This document shows positions 7,902 through 10,011 of a DNA stretch of 10,011 nt, piece by piece (the stretch's first letter is position 1; every line of letters starts with the position of its first letter). The DNA lies in contig JBILKW010000076.1 of assembly GCA_044376465.1 (NCBI GenBank), positions 1 through 10,011 on the forward strand. Reading direction: 5' to 3'. The notes beneath the pieces were generated by a model, which saw only the letters and a list, made by a program, of their open reading frames with translations, did not search any database and was not told the origin of the DNA. Source of the DNA: CAJBVG01 sp044376465. GTDB lineage: Bacteria; Bacteroidota; Bacteroidia; Sphingobacteriales; Sphingobacteriaceae. The position numbers and the translations under genes are program-made.

Positions 7902-8506
7902 TCGATCTCTCCTTTAAATTCAGTCATAGTTATAGCGTTATCACCAGAAATTCCCTCTCGTTTAAAAACTTTCAAGATTGTCAAAAATAGTATTTTTAAA
8001 TCAAGAAGAAATGAAACATTATATACATACCAAACATCTAACTCAAATTTTTTAGCCCATGAAAGTGCATTGCGACCATTCACTTGTGCCCATCCAGTAA
8101 TACCAGGCTTTACTTGATGTCTTTGTTTTTGAAAATCGCTATATAGATCTAAATATCTGACAAGAAGTGGCCTAGGCCCAACCAAACTCATATCGCCTTT
8201 TATTACATTTATTAATTGAGGGATTTCATCAAGTGAAAGCTTTCTAATTGTGAGCCCTAATTTAAACACACGCTCCTCATCAGGAAGCAAGTTGCCTTGG
8301 TCGTCTTTTAAATCCAACATTGTTTTGAATTTAATAATATTAAAAATAAGCCCTTTATAACCTGGTCTCTTCTGAATGAAAAATGGAATTCCTTTTAATT
8401 TAATTGCTAATAAAATAGATGTCAATACGAATATAGGGCTAAGCAATAAGAATGCGAGTAAACTAAAAACAAAATCGAAAAATCTCTTTATAATATAACT
8501 ATACAT
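7898..8506 (-). CDS. pglC: PglC/EpsL-type monotopic phosphoglycosyl transferase
   Basis: This 202-residue small sugar transferase should move a phospho-sugar from a UDP-sugar onto undecaprenyl phosphate at the cytoplasmic membrane, the first committed step of a lipid-linked glycan. A single N-terminal re-entrant hydrophobic helix (about 12-36) carries the Ser23-Pro24 break typical of the family. Then come FFIQKRPG (42-49), KFKTM (59-63), the Asp93-Glu94 dyad in LSLDEIPQL (the same numbering as I recall for Campylobacter PglC), GDMSLVGPRPLL (104-115) and KPGITGWAQVNGRNALSW (133-150). It has the compact length of PglC, lacking the four-helix N-terminus and extra domain of WbaP/WcaJ. Its ATG directly abuts the stop of the glycosyltransferase upstream, with no spacer, and its end overlaps the PglD-like gene. 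The likely donor is the diacetylated sugar made by its neighbours, which is inferred from context. Confidence 0.9.
   Translation of the reverse strand: MYSYIIKRFFDFVFSLLAFLLLSPIFVLTSILLAIKLKGIPFFIQKRPGYKGLIFNIIKFKTMLDLKDDQGNLLPDEERVFKLGLTIRKLSLDEIPQLINVIKGDMSLVGPRPLLVRYLDLYSDFQKQRHQVKPGITGWAQVNGRNALSWAKKFELDVWYVYNVSFLLDLKILFLTILKVFKREGISGDNAITMTEFKGEIE
7909..7915 (-). promoter_or_regulatory. Strong Shine-Dalgarno AAAGGAG for the PglD-like gene
   Basis: The minus strand reads AAAGGAG, then a 7-nt spacer, then the ATG at 7901. It is embedded in the last codons of the PglC-like gene (Phe-Lys-Gly-Glu-Ile-Glu-stop). I found no comparable motif before the other start codons in the window. It settles the start of the PglD-like gene. 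Confidence 0.75.
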
Positions 8507-9721
8507 TTAACTAATCTTAATTGCATGTAAATATTGTGCGGCTAACACTTCAAATGTTCTTTTTTCTTTTAGAAATTTATGCCCATTTGATCCCATTTGT
8601 TGAATTTCTGATGGTTCCATCTGGCTATACTTTAAAACAACACTCGCAAGCTCATTCGGATCATTATACTTTACAAACACTCCACAATTTGCTTCATTTA
8701 TCATGCTTTGGAAACCATCGTATGAACATATAATTGGTTTAGATGCATACATATAGTCTATCCATTTATTTCTTGATAAACCATATTTCGCCAAGTCACT
8801 TTCAAAGCTATCATAACATACATGAACATGGTTTAAGAATGAATTTACTTGTGCCTTATTAATTGGTGGAGGGAAGGAAATATTTGATAAATCACTTGAT
8901 TCATCCGCTAATTGTTTTTTCTGAGTTCCATTACCCAATATTACGAAATGTATGTTAGAATTATCTTTTAAGATACGTGCTGCAGAAATAAATGTTTGAA
9001 GAGGGTTATTCACATTTACAGTACCTGCATAGCAAACTAAAAACTTATTCTTTGGAATATGCTCTTCCACATATTCTTTTGTTAATTCAACTTGATCATT
9101 ATTGTAAAATGACATGCTTAGGCCTTGTGGAACACATATACATTTTTTGTATTTCAAGGTGATATTCTTAACATGCTCTTCCAAATTAGGCATGGTACCT
9201 ATAATTAAATTTGCTTTTTCGTAGCCAAATTTCTCAATCCATGAAAGTACTTTAACTAATGGATTTGATGCTTTATATCCTCCTAATTTAATTATTGATA
9301 ATGGCCAAATGTCTCGTACTTCAAATATAAATTTCGAGCGATATATGGCGGAAAGAATAATTGTCGGAATAACAGTTGTTAATGCTAAAGAGGAGACAAT
9401 AATTACATCTGGTTTTGATAATTTTCTTTTTGAGAAAAGTAATAAAATCAAGTCAAAATGTATCCAACTTAATATACGTGAAAAACTAGTTGAAGATTTA
9501 CTTTTAAAAATATTTAGCCAAACAGTGGTAACACCATTGATTACTTCTACATACTTTAAGCCTTTAAATACAGGTAAATTATCGGATAGATGGCTTGAGT
9601 TCGAAGTAATAACAGTTACATTATTTCCAGACTTAACCCATTCTTCAGCAAAGTAAAAATGACGTGTACCAAAAAAATACTTTGAAGGCGATGCGTATTT
9701 TGAGATGTACCAAATGTTCAT
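8507..9721 (-). CDS. WbuB-like GT4 glycosyltransferase
   Basis: This 404-residue GT-B fold glycosyltransferase of family GT4 resembles WbuB and related enzymes that work early in glycan assembly. Visible landmarks are FGTRHFYFAEEWVKSG (17-32) near the N-terminus, a hydrophobic stretch about 83-97 that probably docks on the membrane, FEVRDIWP (133-140), VPQGLS (197-202), VCYAGTVN (229-236) at the start of the donor domain, and GLSRNKWIDYMYASKPI (314-330) at the nucleotide-sugar pocket. Its ATG overlaps the stop of the aminotransferase upstream by one base (TAATG at 9723-9719), and its own stop abuts the PglC-like start. By analogy with PglC-PglA pairs, it may add the second sugar. Sampled lines in the gene run near 30-32% G+C, below the PglC/D/E genes. 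Donor and linkage are unknown. Confidence 0.87.
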   Translation of the reverse strand: MNIWYISKYASPSKYFFGTRHFYFAEEWVKSGNNVTVITSNSSHLSDNLPVFKGLKYVEVINGVTTVWLNIFKSKSSTSFSRILSWIHFDLILLLFSKRKLSKPDVIIVSSLALTTVIPTIILSAIYRSKFIFEVRDIWPLSIIKLGGYKASNPLVKVLSWIEKFGYEKANLIIGTMPNLEEHVKNITLKYKKCICVPQGLSMSFYNNDQVELTKEYVEEHIPKNKFLVCYAGTVNVNNPLQTFISAARILKDNSNIHFVILGNGTQKKQLADESSDLSNISFPPPINKAQVNSFLNHVHVCYDSFESDLAKYGLSRNKWIDYMYASKPIICSYDGFQSMINEANCGVFVKYNDPNELASVVLKYSQMEPSEIQQMGSNGHKFLKEKRTFEVLAAQYLHAIKIS

Positions 9722-10011
9722 TAAGAATAAAATTCTTTAATTTTTGCAACTACATATTCAATTGCTTCATTTGATAATTCAGGATAAATAGGCAAAGACA
9801 AAATTGTGCTTTCATTATTTTCAGCGACTCTGAAGTTCGGACTTGGATATAATTTATTATAACAAGCTAAACGTGGCAGAGATGTAGGGTAATGTATGGC
9901 AGTCTCTATATTATGATCCTTTAAAAATTGTTGCAATTCATTTCTTCTTTCAACTCTAATTACATATAAATGATAGCTATGTTTCGAACTACTACGTTTC
10001 TTTGGTGCGAT
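9721..10011 (-). CDS. DegT/DnrJ-family sugar aminotransferase, C-terminal part only
   Basis: The open frame enters from the right edge and gives 96 residues before TAA at 9721-9723. The visible part starts IAPKKRSSSKH and holds YHLYVIR followed by IETAIHYPTSLP, the classic C-terminal pattern of DegT/DnrJ/EryC1/StrS aminotransferases, and it ends in KIKEFYS. An internal TTG at 9936 could pass for a start but falls inside this conserved domain, so the real start lies beyond the window. The catalytic lysine and cofactor motifs are not visible, so substrate and position specificity stay open. It differs clearly from the PglE-like protein at 6118-7248 in the same region (TAIHYPTSLP versus RPLWKPMHLQ). 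This suggests a second amino sugar in the glycan, perhaps made by genes further right. Confidence 0.85.
   Translation of the reverse strand: MAPKKRSSSKHSYHLYVIRVERRNELQQFLKDHNIETAIHYPTSLPRLACYNKLYPSPNFRVAENNESTILSLPIYPELSNEAIEYVVAKIKEFYS

Noticed and set aside
9309..9656. Plus-strand open frame of 115 codons opposite the WbuB-like gene
   Set aside because: It is antisense to a gene with clear GT4 motifs, its translation shows no recognisable domain, and every supported gene is on the minus strand.

Overview
The window looks like part of a surface-polysaccharide locus from a low-GC member of the Bacteroidota. Three things point there. The outer-membrane protein at the left end resembles RemB/Wzi proteins of gliding and capsule-forming Bacteroidota. 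The one convincing promoter has the phylum's TAnnTTTG form. All but one of the start codons lack a Shine-Dalgarno sequence. A few hand-counted 60-base lines gave about 20-45% G+C, mostly 30-40%. Every gene is on the minus strand, so transcription runs from high to low coordinates.

Upstream unit (10011 down to 6118). Five genes are packed with 0-4 nt between or across their ends: the C-terminal end of a DegT-type sugar aminotransferase (cut by the window edge), a WbuB-like GT4 glycosyltransferase, a PglC/EpsL-type phosphoglycosyl transferase, a PglD/EpsM-type sugar N-acetyltransferase and a PglE/EpsN-type aminotransferase. The unit ends at a strong intrinsic terminator (6060-6095).

Downstream unit (5901 down to 55). 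After a 216-nt intergenic region carrying a Bacteroidota-type promoter come a membrane-bound PglF/WbpM/CapD-type nucleotide-sugar 4,6-dehydratase, a second GT-B glycosyltransferase, a WecA/MraY-type polytopic phosphoglycosyl transferase and a RemB/Wzi-like outer-membrane protein. The last three overlap end to start by 10-11 nt. The unit runs into an 8-bp-period tandem repeat at the left edge.

How they work together (inference from families). The dehydratase would make UDP-4-keto-6-deoxy-GlcNAc. The PglE-like enzyme would aminate C4 and the PglD-like enzyme would acetylate that amine, giving UDP-N,N'-diacetylbacillosamine or a close relative. The PglC-like enzyme would load the sugar phosphate onto undecaprenyl phosphate, and the WbuB-like enzyme would add the next sugar. 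The WecA-like protein is a second, unrelated lipid-carrier initiator. The RemB/Wzi-like barrel probably acts at the outer membrane in surface attachment or assembly of the glycan. No flippase, polymerase or Wza/Wzc export gene lies in the window, so the locus is incomplete here. I see no CRISPR array, tRNA, rRNA, insertion sequence or phage gene, and no clearly undescribed system. The points worth a second look are the two initiators, the pathway split across a terminator, the octamer repeat and the single strong ribosome binding site.
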